Shown here in pieces: positions 30,550 to 43,174 of a DNA stretch of 64,000 bases (positions are counted from its first letter, which is position 1; each line of letters starts with the position of its first letter). The translations under genes and the position numbers were made by a program. The DNA is from Isoetes taiwanensis (Eukaryota > Streptophyta > Lycopodiopsida > Isoetales > Isoetaceae), in contig JAJEKV010000429.1 of the NCBI GenBank assembly GCA_021234155.1, positions 62,001-126,000 of the forward strand, in the 5' to 3' direction. The notes beneath the pieces are model-generated. The model did no database searches. It was not told where the DNA came from and saw only the letters and a list, made by a program, of their open reading frames with translations.

Positions 30550-33500
30550 ATAATTCAGGCATCTCTACAGCTCATAGCAGTTGATAATTTTTGAAGTCTC
30601 TTCCAACTTAATGCCTTGGTCATTATGTGACCAAGTTGATCTTCGATCTTACATACTTTAATTGAATAAATCCTTTATTCACCATGTCCCCGATATAGTG
30701 CATCTCCATTTCGATATGTTTGGTCCCTCTCGTGCAAACACGGGGTTTTTTGTCATTGCAATACAACTTTGATTGTCACAAAATAATTACAGGTGTTGTC
30801 TTCTTGTTTTATTTCCAACTCTTCCAAAGAACCTTCGCCCAAATGATTTCTTTAGCGGCAAGAGTTGTTGAGGCATACTTTCGGTCTCGGTTGACAAAGC
30901 AATAGATGATTGTTTCTTGCTTCTCCAACTAAGCGGTGCTCCTCCTAACATTACAATGTATCCACGAAGTTGATTTTGCGTTCATCTAGATCTCCACACG
31001 GTCAACATCTGCTTTGTAGCATTTTAATTTCAGATCCTTTGAGCGAAGAACAATTCACGTGTGTTTTGTGCCTTTCAAAAAATCTCAAAACTTTCTTAGC
31101 TTGCCCAATGCTCATAACCGGATTATTGTTATATCCGCTCAACACATTTACTATGAATGCAATGTCGGGTCTTGTATTGTTGGCAATGAACAATAAGCTT
31201 CCTACCAACCTGTCTATATGGGATCTTACTCATTTTCTCCTTCTCATCTTCACTCTGAGGGCAAAGTTCCTTTGCGGTTTGTTTCCAAACCATGATAGGT
31301 GCCTTTGTAATTGCATTCTAGCATATTGAACTTCTCCAAGACCGAGTCTATGTACTTACCTTGATTTAGAGATATTGTCATGTTTGTTCGTCTCTTCTTA
31401 CTTGAATTTCTGTGAACCGTGGTCAACTCTCCAAGATCGTCATTTGGTATTTTGGTTTTGAGCATCTCCTTGCATTTATTCAAGAAGTTCATGTTATTGG
31501 ATGCCCGATATCTAATCGTCCACATACACGCCATTATACAAAATTCTCCCTCATCCTTTTAGTAGATATAAACGTTGCCATCATTAGCCAACTTAGTAAA
31601 GCTTTGTTCTTTTCAAAAATTGTCAATACAAAAATACCATTGTCTTGGAGATTGCTTCAGCCAGTAGAGAGACTTTCTTTTCTTCTCCAAACTTTGTCTT
31701 TTCTCAACTTCAAAACCTTGAGCTTGTCTCATGTAAACCTCTTCCTCCAAATCGCATTAAGGAAAGCCGTACAAACATCCATATGGTGTAAATCTAGATT
31801 TAAGGCATTTGATATGGCAATTATCATTCGATGTTTGGCTAACTTAACAACCGGTGAGTAGGTTTCATCAAAATCTACTCCCCTCTTTTGTGAATAACCT
31901 TGAGCGACCGGTCTTGCTTTGTGCTTTGGGCTGCCATCCTGCATTTGTTTTCAACTTGAATACCCATTTGTTTCCTATTGCATTCTTCCCCTTTGGCGGG
32001 GTCTACTAATTCATATGAGGATGTTCTTTTCGAATGACCTCATTTCCTCCATCATTGCAATTTTCCATTTGTTCTTGTCAAGTGAGCTTCTCGCCTCCTC
32101 AAAAGTCTCTCGGAATTCAGATTCTAACACCATAAATATTTAAATACGTGTTATCCTCCGTGGTTTTTGCAACCGCTACTTTTACCATTCTCTCTCCTTC
32201 CAAATTTCTCTATGTCAATGGCAATTTCCTGTTTCTGACCTTTCTCCTTCAGTTTTCTCTTCTTAACTTGATTGTTTTCCTTTCTTTGGTTCATGTTCCT
32301 GTTCTTCTCCTGCAACACTTCCATCCTCATTATTATCTTCTTGATTGTTTTCCTTTGTTTGATTCATGTTCCCGTTCTTCCCCTGCAACCTTTCCATCCT
32401 CATTATTATCTTCTTCATCTTTGTGATCGGAATCTTGACATCTATCTCATTTTTAATTATTGTTTTTCCTTTGTACCGGCCGTAATTGTGTTTTCCTTCT
32501 CCTTTTGAATTCTCCTTTTCTATCGATTGGTCCTGCGTACAAAACATTCTCTTGAAAAATTACATCTCGCTTACCAACACTTTCCTTTTAAGTGGATCAT
32601 ACATTCTATAACCTTTGGAATGCATGTCATAGCCAACCAAATAGGTTATCCTTGACACATCATCAATTTCAGTCTTAATTCACGGGGAATATGTGTGTAT
32701 CCCAAACACCCAAACACTTTAAATATTTCATAATGAGGAGTTTTTCGACCAAATGACTTACGGTATTTTACCTTCTATGCTTTTGATGGCGACTATTTTG
32801 TATGAGTATGTGATCTTGGTGCCTCCTCCCACAAGAAATTGGGCGGACTGCGCATGCTTCAACATAGATCTTGTAGCATCCAGAATTGTTTTGTTCTTCC
32901 TCTCAGCCACACCATTTCAGCGAGGTGTATAGTCCGCAAGTAAATTGTCTCTTTATACCCCTGTCTTGACAATATCTAACAAATTTTCGACAAGTATTCT
33001 CCTCCCCGATCAGATCTTACACATTTGATTCTTTTCCCCGGTTCACACTCTATACGCTGCAAAATTTTTGAAGGCTTCAAAAGCTTGGTCTTTTTGTTCT
33101 CGTGACAAGAGAGCCTCGTTTTTTTTTTTGTAATCATCAACAAAGGTTATGAAGTATCTTTTTCTGTTATTCTGTCACATTCAATGGACCACAAAGGGGG
33201 TGTGAATTAAACCAAGAATTTCATTTGCTTTTCCTTTTGCCTTTGAAAAAGGCAATCTGGAGTGCTTACCCAACATGCAACCCCTGCAAACATGATTTTC
33301 TATTGCTTTATCAGATGACACCAATAGTCCCTGCTTTATCATAAGTTCAATATTCTTCATATTTGTGTGCCCAAGTCTTTCATGCCACATTGCAATATTT
33401 GGAGTTAGAGTCAAGTTAATACTTTCAACTGATCGAGCATTTATGCCAAACAAGTTGCCAACTCTTCTTCCAAGGAATTTTAATTCATTTCCATCAAAGA

Positions 33501-34815
33501 TTTTACAATGAGTCCCTTCAAAAATGACTTTCAATCCCATATCAACTAATTGAGAAATAGAAATCAGATTTCTCACTAAGCTAGTCCACATAAAACATTT
33601 TGTAAGTTCACAATTCTCCCATTCAGATCAAATAGCTCTAGTATGCCAACATCTTCAATTCTTTGGAGATCACCATTTCCAACTTGTATATGACCACCTT
33701 GACTTCCTCTTTTTTCTTTTAGGATTTTCGAACTACATGCAATGGATTTTTCTGCTCCACTATCTAGAATCATAAAATCATCATCATCATCAATTCCAGC
33801 ATTAGTAACAGTAAAAACTTTATGTTTTCTTACCTTATCCTCTTCATCTTCCGTAATTTCTTCAAGCATAACTTCTTACGCTATGTTTGCTTACGCATAT
33901 GAGGCATTTCCTAAATCTTCCTCTACCTCTTCCCTTGTGGAGAATATCCTCTTGTTCCCCTTTCTTTCCCCTTTGAGAAGTTCTTAGGTGATGAGCAATT
34001 GGATGCATAATGTCCTCTTCCTCCACAATTGTAGCAATTTATTTCTTTAGTCACCATAGGGATCTATTTTCAAGTGACCATATTGATTCTGATTTAAAAC
34101 ATGGGCCAAGCTTACTTCTTTTCTTCTCTTCTTTACCTTTTCCTTTTGCAAATAAAATTTGTGTGGCATCTTCTTCTTCCATTACTTTGTTCTGCTCTAT
34201 TTCTGTCTTCAACATCCTTTCTGCCTCAATCCTTGTTCTTGCAAGGGTTCTCGATAAACATGGCTATGTTTCCAAGACCTGTAATAACTGAGACCTTGAA
34301 ATGGCCAACCCTTTGTTGTTGAGAATAACACCTCCTGCTCCCTCTAAGTCAGCAATGATATTGTCAAGGTTTGAAAAAAACTCATTGACATTGTCTTTAT
34401 CATGAAACCTTAGCCTTCTCATTTCATTTTTCAAGCACATCGATTCTTGAGGAGGTTTTCTCCTCATAATTAAGGAGCATATAATTCCACATCTCGCTAG
34501 GATGCAATCCTCTTATTTTTAACACAATACTTGAGTTTACCTTACTCATTATAATCCCTTGAGCCTCTCTTAGTTTTGCCACATCTACTGTGCCTCCTTT
34601 TTTTGTTGCTTTGGTGCTAGCTTCGGCTCCATTTTATTGAACTTCGAGCTTCCTTCAGCAGCTACCTCAGAGAATCTGCTCTTAGGTTCAACTATATCCC
34701 ATAGTCCTTCTACTTGCAATACATGCTTGATCTTTTCTTTCCAAACTTGGAATCCTGAATCCCCCTTGAAGACATCAATGGCACTCAACAGGCCTGCACC
34801 AAATTTGCTTGCCAT
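30550..34815 (-). pseudogene. gag-pol of copia copy 1, frame-broken
   Basis: Read on the minus strand, gag starts at the ATG at 34815 (MASKFGAGLL, then FQVWKEKIKHVLQ). A second gag piece at 34264-34467 is typical UBN2-like sequence. A CCHC knuckle CYNCGGRGHYASNC lies near 33996-34037. The protease has FMILDSGAEKS near 33770. The GAG-pre-integrase part reads MWHERLGHTN and CRGCMLGKHSRLPF (33181-33591). Integrase remnants (VDDYKKKNEALL, then NGVAERKN) fall between 32560 and 33180. The RVT_2 reverse transcriptase starts at KARPVAQGYSQ (31729-31944) and continues in other frames to RPDIAFIVNVLSGY near 31150. The end reads DQLGHIMTKAL near 30640. Many small frame shifts separate these blocks. Confidence 0.85.
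32272..32425. repeat. tandem duplication of about 75 bp in the copia linker
   Basis: CATCCTCATTATTATCTTCTT and its upstream GGTTCATGTTCC..TTCTTC.CCTGCAAC are repeated. The copy lies between integrase and RT and encodes an acidic, charged linker. Confidence 0.75.
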
Positions 34816-34841
34816 TTGTCTCAACCTAGCTCTGATACCAC

Positions 34842-35430
34842 TGTTAGAAATAAGCAATGAATAGAACCAATATCATGTAACAATGTTAGATGTTCTTAGA
34901 TTGATAATCATCTATGTGTAGGAAACACCTCAGTCTAATAGCACAAGATGATTTAATATTCAACACAACAAAAAACCAATTGTATAACACTAGCCAAGTC
35001 ACTTCTTCAACTTATCATTAACATTGGCAATTATGACCATTGAAAATCTTAGCATTACTGTTCATATGAGATCGATGAGGATACTGTAGCTTCAAACTTC
35101 AAATAGATCATTCAATCTCAAATCGATTCATACCTGCTTCCCGATTGCTCCTGCTAATTTCCAATAAGCACCAAACCTCTGTATTACATCTTTATTTATC
35201 TTTGCAGTCCGACGATCAAGCCAGACCGCCGATTGGCTCTTCATGTCTTCGTCATACTGAATCGATTCATTTGAACCAAAATTGGCTCCATTGACTGCTG
35301 CTTTAAGTACTCAATCTTCATTATCGGATCTTAGGTGCTTTAGGTGCTTTAAGTGCTATCTCAACTTTCTCACCTGTCACAGAATTTCCTTGAATATTTT
35401 CCCATCTCAATTATGGCATGAATTCTAACA
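34842..35430 (-). repeat. 5' LTR of copia copy 1
   Basis: 589 bp, TG...CA. It matches 29946-30534 except at about four sites (for example CAATGAAT against CAGTGAAT, and GACGATC against GACGGTC). Confidence 0.95.
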
Positions 35431-35435
35431 GATAG

Positions 35436-36240
35436 GCCGATCACTATCTAAAAAGTCAAGCATCTAGAAACAAAGAAACAGAAAGAACATCCAAAATTAG
35501 AAAGAAGAAGAAGGAAGAAAGGGAACGCTCAAAGAGAAGGCCGATAAGAATGAACTGGAAGACAATATATAGAGAAACAGTAGAAAAAGGGAAAAAATCT
35601 AATAAAAATAGGCCAAAGATATGCCGTCTTCCCAAGAATGATGGTTCTATGATGACATAGAACCATTGCATTTTGTTTAGTGTAATGCTTTAGTTGTGCG
35701 ACCAGTGCTCGCCAAGAACACGGCAGTGATCCTAGCGAATATAGATGTTGCTATCCTATACAATGATTTGCTCAACAAGATCGCAGCTGTGATCTTGTCG
35801 AGCATTCTAAGAACGATAAAATTACCTAAGCTAACAATAGAGCTCGCAAGAAGCACGGATACTAATCCTATTTAACTGACTCTCTTCTTGTTATGGATCA
35901 TGGGTCCGCAAGGAGTTCGAAAATGTAGAAAAATATTGTAGGCAATGAAGGCTCTAGGCGCAAGCCGGTCTGTCTAAGGTGCTCTGATTTTCCTCAAACC
36001 TTTCACAAAAATAAGAATTTTATAGTTAAAAGGCGTCGGCATAATGTACCGTCCTTTATATACCGTCCTTTATGCCACGGACTGGCATTAAAATTATGGA
36101 CAGGATGAGACAACTTATTTCAAAATTTGGAACTAATTTTCGCACTGCGTGTGATGCTCCCCCGACCTATATAATGATTCCATCGTATAAATACGAGAGA
36201 TTCCCCTCCATGGCGACTCTATCACCACGGAAAGGCCCTC
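35436..36240. other. unassigned DNA containing a small palindrome
   Basis: No gene is supported. A hairpin, ATGGTTCTATG-ATGA-CATAGAACCAT, lies at 35641-35666. A second weaker one (ACAAGATC...GATCTTGT) is near 35778-35802. Confidence 0.5.
35641..35666. repeat. 11-bp perfect palindrome related to the one at 24630
   Basis: The stem ATGGTTCTATG / CATAGAACCAT has a 4-base loop. It is preceded by AAGAATG, as in the palindrome at 24630-24691. Confidence 0.85.
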
Positions 36241-36249
36241 CATCTGACT

Positions 36250-37150
36250 CGGACCATTTGTGATCATGGCCAAGTGTTCGGGTGAAGAATACAGAGGTGT
36301 CATTCGTCCCACTGCTTCTATGGAAATCCTATACAGCGGAAGCGTACATACATGTTAGCACCTGGCAACAACACAAATAAGTAATATACCACCACGAAGG
36401 ATGGCCCATCCATCATCAATACGAACAATAATATGATACCAAAATACATAGGAAATGCACCATAAATGAGGCTTCTATCCCAGGCTCAGACTCAAGGGGG
36501 TCGACTAATGGTCAGGGCCTCCGGATAACAGCAGATAGAAGTATAACATGGCATTGGCTGGCATAGAACAATGGCTAGGGTAGTCCACTCCATCCGCCCT
36601 CCTGTGCACACTTTGTAGATAGGCCGAAACATGCTATGGCGTGATTGTAGCCTTCCAATCTCATGGAATCACTCTATGAGACTACTCCAGGTTACATCTC
36701 CCCCGTTTGATGAAGCAGGTTAAGAAGGCGTCCCCTCCTCGGGCACAATGGATCCCTGGTGTGCTAGAGGACACGTGCCACATCAGCAGCCCCCACATCC
36801 GTACCCGACTTATTCTCCTAAATCTAAAGGCCAGCTCACTGCACCCGTTCGAGTTAAGGACACTCAATGGCCATATCATGTAACCTAGAGAGTGTCAAAC
36901 CCATATTCGCCCCCCTCAGGGACCGATTATAAGCCTAGCACACTATAGGAATCTTGTAGCCATGCTAGGCAAGATCCCACCCTCGTTTCACCATCATACC
37001 TGTTATCTGGTGCTGAATTACAACATAGCATCTACAGCCAGGTGGGCTCTTGTACACAGGCTGTATCTAATGGGATTTAAGGGGTTCTAGCTAGCTGCAT
37101 ATCTAATCCTAAATGGCCTTTAGGTCTCTATCCCCTTTTTACCCATACAA
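36250..37150 (-). mobile_element. second, inverted copy of the solo-LTR-like family
   Basis: The reverse complement aligns with 27800-28550. Shared blocks include GCCTGTGTACAAGA, GTGCACAGGAGG followed by GGAGTGGACTACCCTA, TGAGTCTGAGCCT, GGGCCATCCTTCGTG (GAGCCATCCTTCGTG in the other copy) and TACGCTTCCGC. Order is conserved and divergence is moderate. Ends and target duplication were not found, and the margins given are approximate. Confidence 0.65.
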
Positions 37151-37392
37151 CACAGGAGGAAAGAAAGAGAGCATTTACATCTGATATATCCATCACAAAT
37201 CTCATCTAGAACATAAAATAGAGACTAATCATCCATCTCTTTGAGAAGATGGGATGAACTTATGCAACTTTTAGGAGTGTAGCTCCAAGAATATATATCC
37301 TATCTTTGTCTTGAAGAGGTGCCTAATTGGAAGGAATTGTGAAACCCTTTATCCCTAACAAGAGAAACCGCTTATGTAGTCATTTAGAACCT

Positions 37393-37420
37393 CTTCTTCT
37401 TCTTCTTCTTCTTCTTCTTC
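37393..37420. repeat. (TTC)n microsatellite
   Basis: About nine TTC units. Confidence 0.9.
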
Positions 37421-38419
37421 AAATGAAGTATTAAAGATGGGCCAGTCATGTACTAAAAGATGAGGCCATTGAATGGAGAGTGGTACGAAAAAGGAATCAA
37501 GATGTAGAGGGAAGATAACAATGATCATTTCCTATGATCTCGACAGATCACCTAAGGTGATGCCCAACCGCATCGGAGCTTGAAAGTAATAGGTGCATTG
37601 AGACCGGCCTATTGCCAAATACATGATGTAATTATCCATCTAAAGAGCTTGCAAAATTCATGGTCCAACACATAAATGAATGAGGTCATTGACTACCCAT
37701 CCAGCTTTAAGGCATGCGTTATAGGGATGTCCACATCGCTAGAGTAGTCATTCAAGATTTCTAGAAGTGAAGATCTTAAGGCCAATATGCATATTTGAAG
37801 AACATTTTACGTGTTGGTGGAAAACACATCGAACCAACTCACTATTAGGAAATTATCCAATGGCAAGAAACTCCTAAATTTTTGATCCTAACCAAGATGT
37901 TAAGAAGGAATGCTCTTGCTCATCGAGCACCACATGTGGCGGCAGGCTTTATATAGATGGCTTTTGCTTAGGAGAATCCAATACAAGATCTAAATCACTT
38001 CATTCAAGAGGTGTTTTGTTTTTGGTGGGAGCAGGTTGCTAGAAAGGGCATCTCATATGCAATGCAATATAGGGACGGAGGTGTAAGTTAAGTGGAGATT
38101 CAAATCCCAATGACCAACGCCATTAGCATTTAAAACAATAGACTACTACCGGCCGGGTGAAGATCAAGCCATTGTTAGTAGTCATTCCTAATAGTGGGTA
38201 TCCAATTGCAAGAATTGGTGGCTAAAGAAGCTAATGATGAGGCTGAGAATTCTCGAGGTCTATATCTTTATAATTTCTGCATCTTTAATAGGTACATGAT
38301 TTATAGCAATATTCACCATCATGGCTATGTAAGGTGATTGCATTAAGCCCATAGGTGCTATTTGGGAACTAAACAAGATGGATAACAACACGATGGAGCA
38401 CGGGGAATCCATCAGCCAC
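37421..38419. other. unassigned DNA, probably decayed mobile sequence
   Basis: No ORF with a recognisable domain. The text resembles decayed coding DNA with many stops, but no motif could be named. Confidence 0.3.
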
Positions 38420-38424
38420 CTTTA

Positions 38425-38858
38425 TGTTAAATATTCATGTTATAAACAATGTTATTTAACATTGGGTTGATCATGTTATTTTAACATTGGGTTGATCAAA
38501 AGCCTAGGTCGTAAAATAGAATCCTCCGATTATGAGAAGGAATTGTGTAGGTGGAAGAAGGTGGAATTGACAACGCGTCTGGTATGTAGTGGAAAAAAAG
38601 ACTTACTTGTTTAAACCAAGAGGTGATGGCATCGATGGTGCAGGTATTCGCGAGAAGAGCCGCATTTCAAAGGGAAGAACCGCAAACCTTAAGGGTGCTA
38701 CAAGAAATCGACATGCTTTAGTTTATTTGAAGCTAAATACCATTCTTGCTATAGTCTTAAATAAATATATAGCTATCTACGCTCATTGCCTTGCTAGCAT
38801 ATCATATTGGTTACTAGAAGTATTAGTTACTCGTGGTTCTATTGTCAATCAAGAAACA
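38425..38858 (+). repeat. 5' LTR of copia copy 2
   Basis: 434 bp, matching 43175-43610 along its length with many small differences. Confidence 0.9.
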
Positions 38859-38883
38859 ATTGGTATCGTGAGCTCCATAAAAA

Positions 38884-41800
38884 ATGGCTAGCAGGTATGG
38901 AGCAAGTCTCATCCCAAGTAGATGTGTATGTTGAGGTTCCCGGATTCCGTGTATGGAAAGAGAAAATCATGCATGTCTTGGAAGTTGAAGATTTCATCGA
39001 AATAATTACAGAGCTCTAAAAGAACAAAATTTCAAGCAGCGCGATGGAAGCGTTCATCGAAGCCGGCTACCATCTTCGGAAAGCATGATGTAAAGAATCC
39101 AAAGAGGGAGAAGGGTCTAGTGCATCAGGTGTTATCAGCTGCTGCAAAAATTAAAGAGGCAAGGGGATTCTCTCAAGCAAGGTTGGTCCGTCAATTTTGT
39201 TAAAGATCGAGGAAAAAGTCCAAAGGAATTTGGGACTATTTGTTTTGAACACTTTGAATCCAAGACTTCTTTACAAATAGATGTATTGCATAAAAGAGTT
39301 GAGACGATGCAACTTGTTGATATGAAAAATGTCATGGATTTCTTTAAGAATTTTGATAACACAGCTTGGAAGATTTGAAGGAAAATATAATGAATATGAC
39401 AAAGAAAGATCGTGCGCTTAGCATAGCAAGATCGCATTTGTTGGGCATGATAATCCGCAACTTTGATTCGAATATAGCAAAGACAAGAGAGCAAGTAGAA
39501 GAAATGATCGTGATCTGAAGTTCGACAAAAAAGCCTTGGGCCGAAGGAGGAGGAGAAAACTAAGATACTTTTATTCAAAGTATAGAGCCAGAGGTGGCAA
39601 TACTCAAAGAGGAAGAGGTGGAAGTATAGGTTCCAAAATTGGACCGCTTTTATTGTAATCTATATGGGCATTGAAGTGGATTGTCCAAAGACAAAAGGCA
39701 TTGAGTGTTTAGGAGATGGGTAGCGACATATAGGCCCAAGTGTTCCACCCAAAATTCAAGAGGAAGGGGCAAAGCGGTGCTCTCGGGTAGAGGAAGGAAC
39801 AGATGAGGAAGAACCCCGAGGAACGCGGGCGCAGGGAGGTTGAGCCGTAAGAGTTTTCCATGAGCGTGCAAAGGTCCACCGCTTTGCCCTCGCGGAAAAA
39901 TGGGAGCAACAAACATAATAATAATGAGTTGTTCATACTAGATAGTGGATTGAGAGATGCATAAGATCTCCAAATTTTAAAGGAATGTCCCCCAAGGAAG
40001 AATGGACATGTACCAACACGTGAGATGGGCAGATGAAGCGCATAGAAGGCATGAAAAATTTTAGAAGTGTTTGATTTAGATGGTAAAAGTGTAAATTTGA
40101 AGCAAGTTCTCAGGTAGCCCACACTTTTGTGAACTGTATATTTGATTTTCAATTAGTGGACATGGGCGCGCTTAGCTTAATTTTGACAAGTTTGAATGTA
40201 AGATTTTTTGAATAATAAACTTAAGTTTGTGGGAAGACGAGTTGGGAATTCCATTTGTCTTGGATACAAATAGTGCAATAAGTGTTAACATTGTATCATT
40301 GCCATCACTAAAATTATGGCATCAAAGGCTTTGTCATGCAAATAAAGAAAACATCTTTGATGGAAAGAAGAAAACTTATTCAAATTGGATTCAGATTAAG
40401 AGTGACTCTTGATATGCGAGGTTGCATGCTGTGGGTAACCAAGAAGGTCAAGGAAAAGAGCAACGGAAATTTTGCGCTTGGTACATACAATTTGAGCGAT
40501 CCAATTAATGTAAGGAGTATGTCCTGGGAAACTATATTTTATTACATTTATTGGATGACTACAGGAGATCAAATGCGGCGGCCTTCATAAGCAAAGATCA
40601 AGCATACGATGCCTTCAAGTTTTTAAAAGATGAAGTGGAGAATGCTACAGAGCAAAAAAAAATTAAATGTATAAGATCAGATAGGGCGAGAATATCTTTC
40701 CTCGAAGATTCAAACCGCTCGCTTAAAAAACATGGCATAAAAAGGTAACTTTACGCTTAGTCACAAACCGCGTATCGGGTATAATTTAAAGGAAGAATCG
40801 CGACGATCTTAATGCAGTAAGGTCTATGCTTAAGTCTACAGATCGCCAAACTATTTATGGGAAGAAGCTAAGAAGAACCGAAATACTGCTCGCTCGTAAT
40901 TAACATGTTACCATCAAAGCAGTATTGAAGGAAAATCCCGTGACCCTTTATGGTCCGACAAGGAAATAAACTTTGATGCTTTAAGAGCATATGGTATCTT
41001 GCATATGCTCATATACCAACCGAAAGCTGACAAAAAAGTTAGACAATAGAGCACTGGGATAACATATGTAGTTGGATATGATGCTAATTCAAAGGGTATA
41101 GACTTTATGATCATATGAGGAAGACCGCTCTAATCGCCAGGATGTGGTATTTGACCCAGACGATCTTGTATAAATTCAAATCCAAAGGATGAAGAAAGAA
41201 AGGTCAATAAAGTTGTGAACTTGCAAGGTGACTTGGATCAAATTATTGATGATGATGATGAAGAGAGTATTGAAAAATGTGAAGCAGATTAGAGCAGATA
41301 GACTATTGAGCGTGTCGAAGCTAATTGGACCATTTTGATCAACAGGTTTTAAATGGAGAATAATAATAAGATAGCTGGATCCAAGAGCCCCCCAACCTAT
41401 TCTTAATACAAGAGACAAGAAGACTAAGAGGAAGCTGCATGGAGTAGAAGTGTCAAGGAAATGGTGTGCCCAAAAATAATACAGAGAAGTATGGCGTAGA
41501 TGTTGGAGGAGAAGTCTCGTGCATAGATGCAGCAAGAAGGATTCAAAGAATTGGAAGAAGATGTAAATGCGTACCCAGTTTTAATTGCTCTTAGATCTAG
41601 GGAAAGCCTAATAGTTATGATGAAGCAATTGCCGCTCAAGAAGATGCAAAGCTTAAATGGATTGAAGCAATGAGATGATGATGAATTCGCTCATAAGAAT
41701 CGCATGAACCCATGAAGTTGCGTATTATGTATGAAAACGTAAAACGTTGTAGGCAATAAATGGATATACAAAATCAAGCTGAGCCCAGATGATAGAACTC

Positions 41801-43150
41801 CTAAATACAAAGCTAGGCTTGTGGCGCCACGGTTTTCTTTCAAAAAGGGTCCCGACTATGAGGAGACATTCTCACCGATTGTAAAATGACAAGTATAAGA
41901 GCATCTTTAGCCATGGCTAATGCTTACAAATTAGAAGTACATCATATGGATGTTAAAGCAATGCCTTCTTGAATGCAAAGTTGGGTTTTAGGAGATCTTT
42001 TATGAAACAAGCAAACCGTGGATTTGAAGTTGAAGGAAATAAGGGTGGAAACCGAAAAGAGCAAAGATATGGTCTAAGACAGAAATTCCAAGAAAATGGT
42101 ACAGTGCATGGATGCATATCTCCAAGAGCAAGGGTTTGTCAAACTTAATTGATGGAAATCTTTATGCTCTAAGAACTGAAATGGATATTGTATAATCGCT
42201 TTATAATGTAGACGATTGCATAATGGCAAAACAACATGGATAACTGAATAAATGCAAGAGCATTCTAAAAGAAAGGTTTAAAATGGTTGATCTGGGCTAA
42301 TCCAAGAAAAGTTTTGAATTGAGGTTATTAGAGATAAGGAGAAAACATTTCATGCAATTGCAACAAACTAGATATGCTGTCAAGCAAAGACTTAAAAAGA
42401 TTTGGCTTGCAAGATTGTAAGGAGGTTAGAACTTCTAGCAAAATTCTGGACGTAAACTTAATGAATACATGCAGCCACAAAGTATAGAAGAAAAAAGAAA
42501 AATGGATAGAAAACCCTATCGCGAAGTTAGTGGGCTGCCTTTCATATTTATCCTCATGTACAAGACCGACATTACATTCGCGAGTTGAACCCGCTATGCG
42601 ATACGCTTCAAACCCCGACAAATGCAATCGATTGCAGCAAAAGGGTACTTAGATATCTAAAAGGTACACTCAGATCATGGCTTATTTATTGACCGCAGAA
42701 AGATTTAAAGCTTAGTGCATATGCCGACTCGTGATCAAGGCAGAGACTTGGATGCCAGGAGATCCACCTCGTGATTTGTTTTATTGCTAGATAATTGCAA
42801 AAGCATATCTATAGCATTATCCACGTACCGGCAGATCATGCGCAGCCTTGTTTAGTGCCAAGGAGATTATATGGGGCAAAAGATTGTTAATAGAACTTGG
42901 GATGAAGCAAGAGAAAAGCACAGATATATTCGGATAATCGTGAGTTGCATTGCCATGTGCAAAAAAATCCAAAGATCGCATCTAAAGGTCAAAACATATA
43001 GAGATTCAAATGCATTTTGTCGAGCTTGAAGCTAACAAAGGCATCATTGAGATATGCTATATAAATACAAAAGAGCAATTGGTTGACTTGGTTTCCAAAA
43101 GCCATTAACGTAAGCAAAAAATATACAAAGCTGAAACAGAATATTTAAAC
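38884..43150 (+). pseudogene. gag-pol of copia copy 2, heavily decayed
   Basis: Fragments in all three frames keep copia order. Gag starts at the ATG at 38884 (MASRYGASL). A degenerate knuckle CFYCNLYGH lies near 39640-39690. The protease core LFILDSG is near 39930. The GAG-pre-integrase block LWHQRLCHANKENI is near 40314. The integrase VDDYRRS-like region is at 40551-40748. RT blocks YKARLVAPRFSFKKG and YEETFSPIVK fall near 41805-41885, with VHHMDV near 41940. RNase H text (FSAKEIIWGKRLL) is near 42850. Stops and indels are too frequent for a functional product. A GC-rich inverted-repeat insert at about 39764-39905 lies between gag and protease. Confidence 0.8.
39764..39905. repeat. GC-rich inverted-repeat insert inside copia copy 2
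   Basis: GGGCAAAGCGGTG near 39767 pairs with CACCGCTTTGCCC near 39880. The 100-bp interior is far more GC-rich than the element around it. It may be a small fold-back element. Confidence 0.5.
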
Positions 43151-43174
43151 CAACCGCTATAACATGAAAGGGGA

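Larger units (their letters stand above)
29946..35430 (-). mobile_element. complete Ty1/copia LTR retrotransposon (copy 1)
   Basis: Two 589-bp LTRs (29946-30534 and 34842-35430) begin TGTTAG and end CTAACA. They are flanked by the 5-bp duplication GATAG at 29941-29945 and 35431-35435. Next to the right LTR is a primer-binding site, TGGTATCAGAGC on the minus strand (34829-34840), complementary to the 3' end of initiator Met-tRNA. Next to the left LTR is a polypurine tract (GAAAGGGGAA on the minus strand, about 30535-30544). By eye the LTRs differ at about four positions, so insertion was recent. The order gag - protease - integrase - RT is that of copia. Confidence 0.95.

Noticed and set aside
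39709-40152. Minus-strand ORFs of nearly 150 codons in copia copy 2
   Set aside because: They are antisense to gag-protease and cross a GC-rich insert; no domain is seen.
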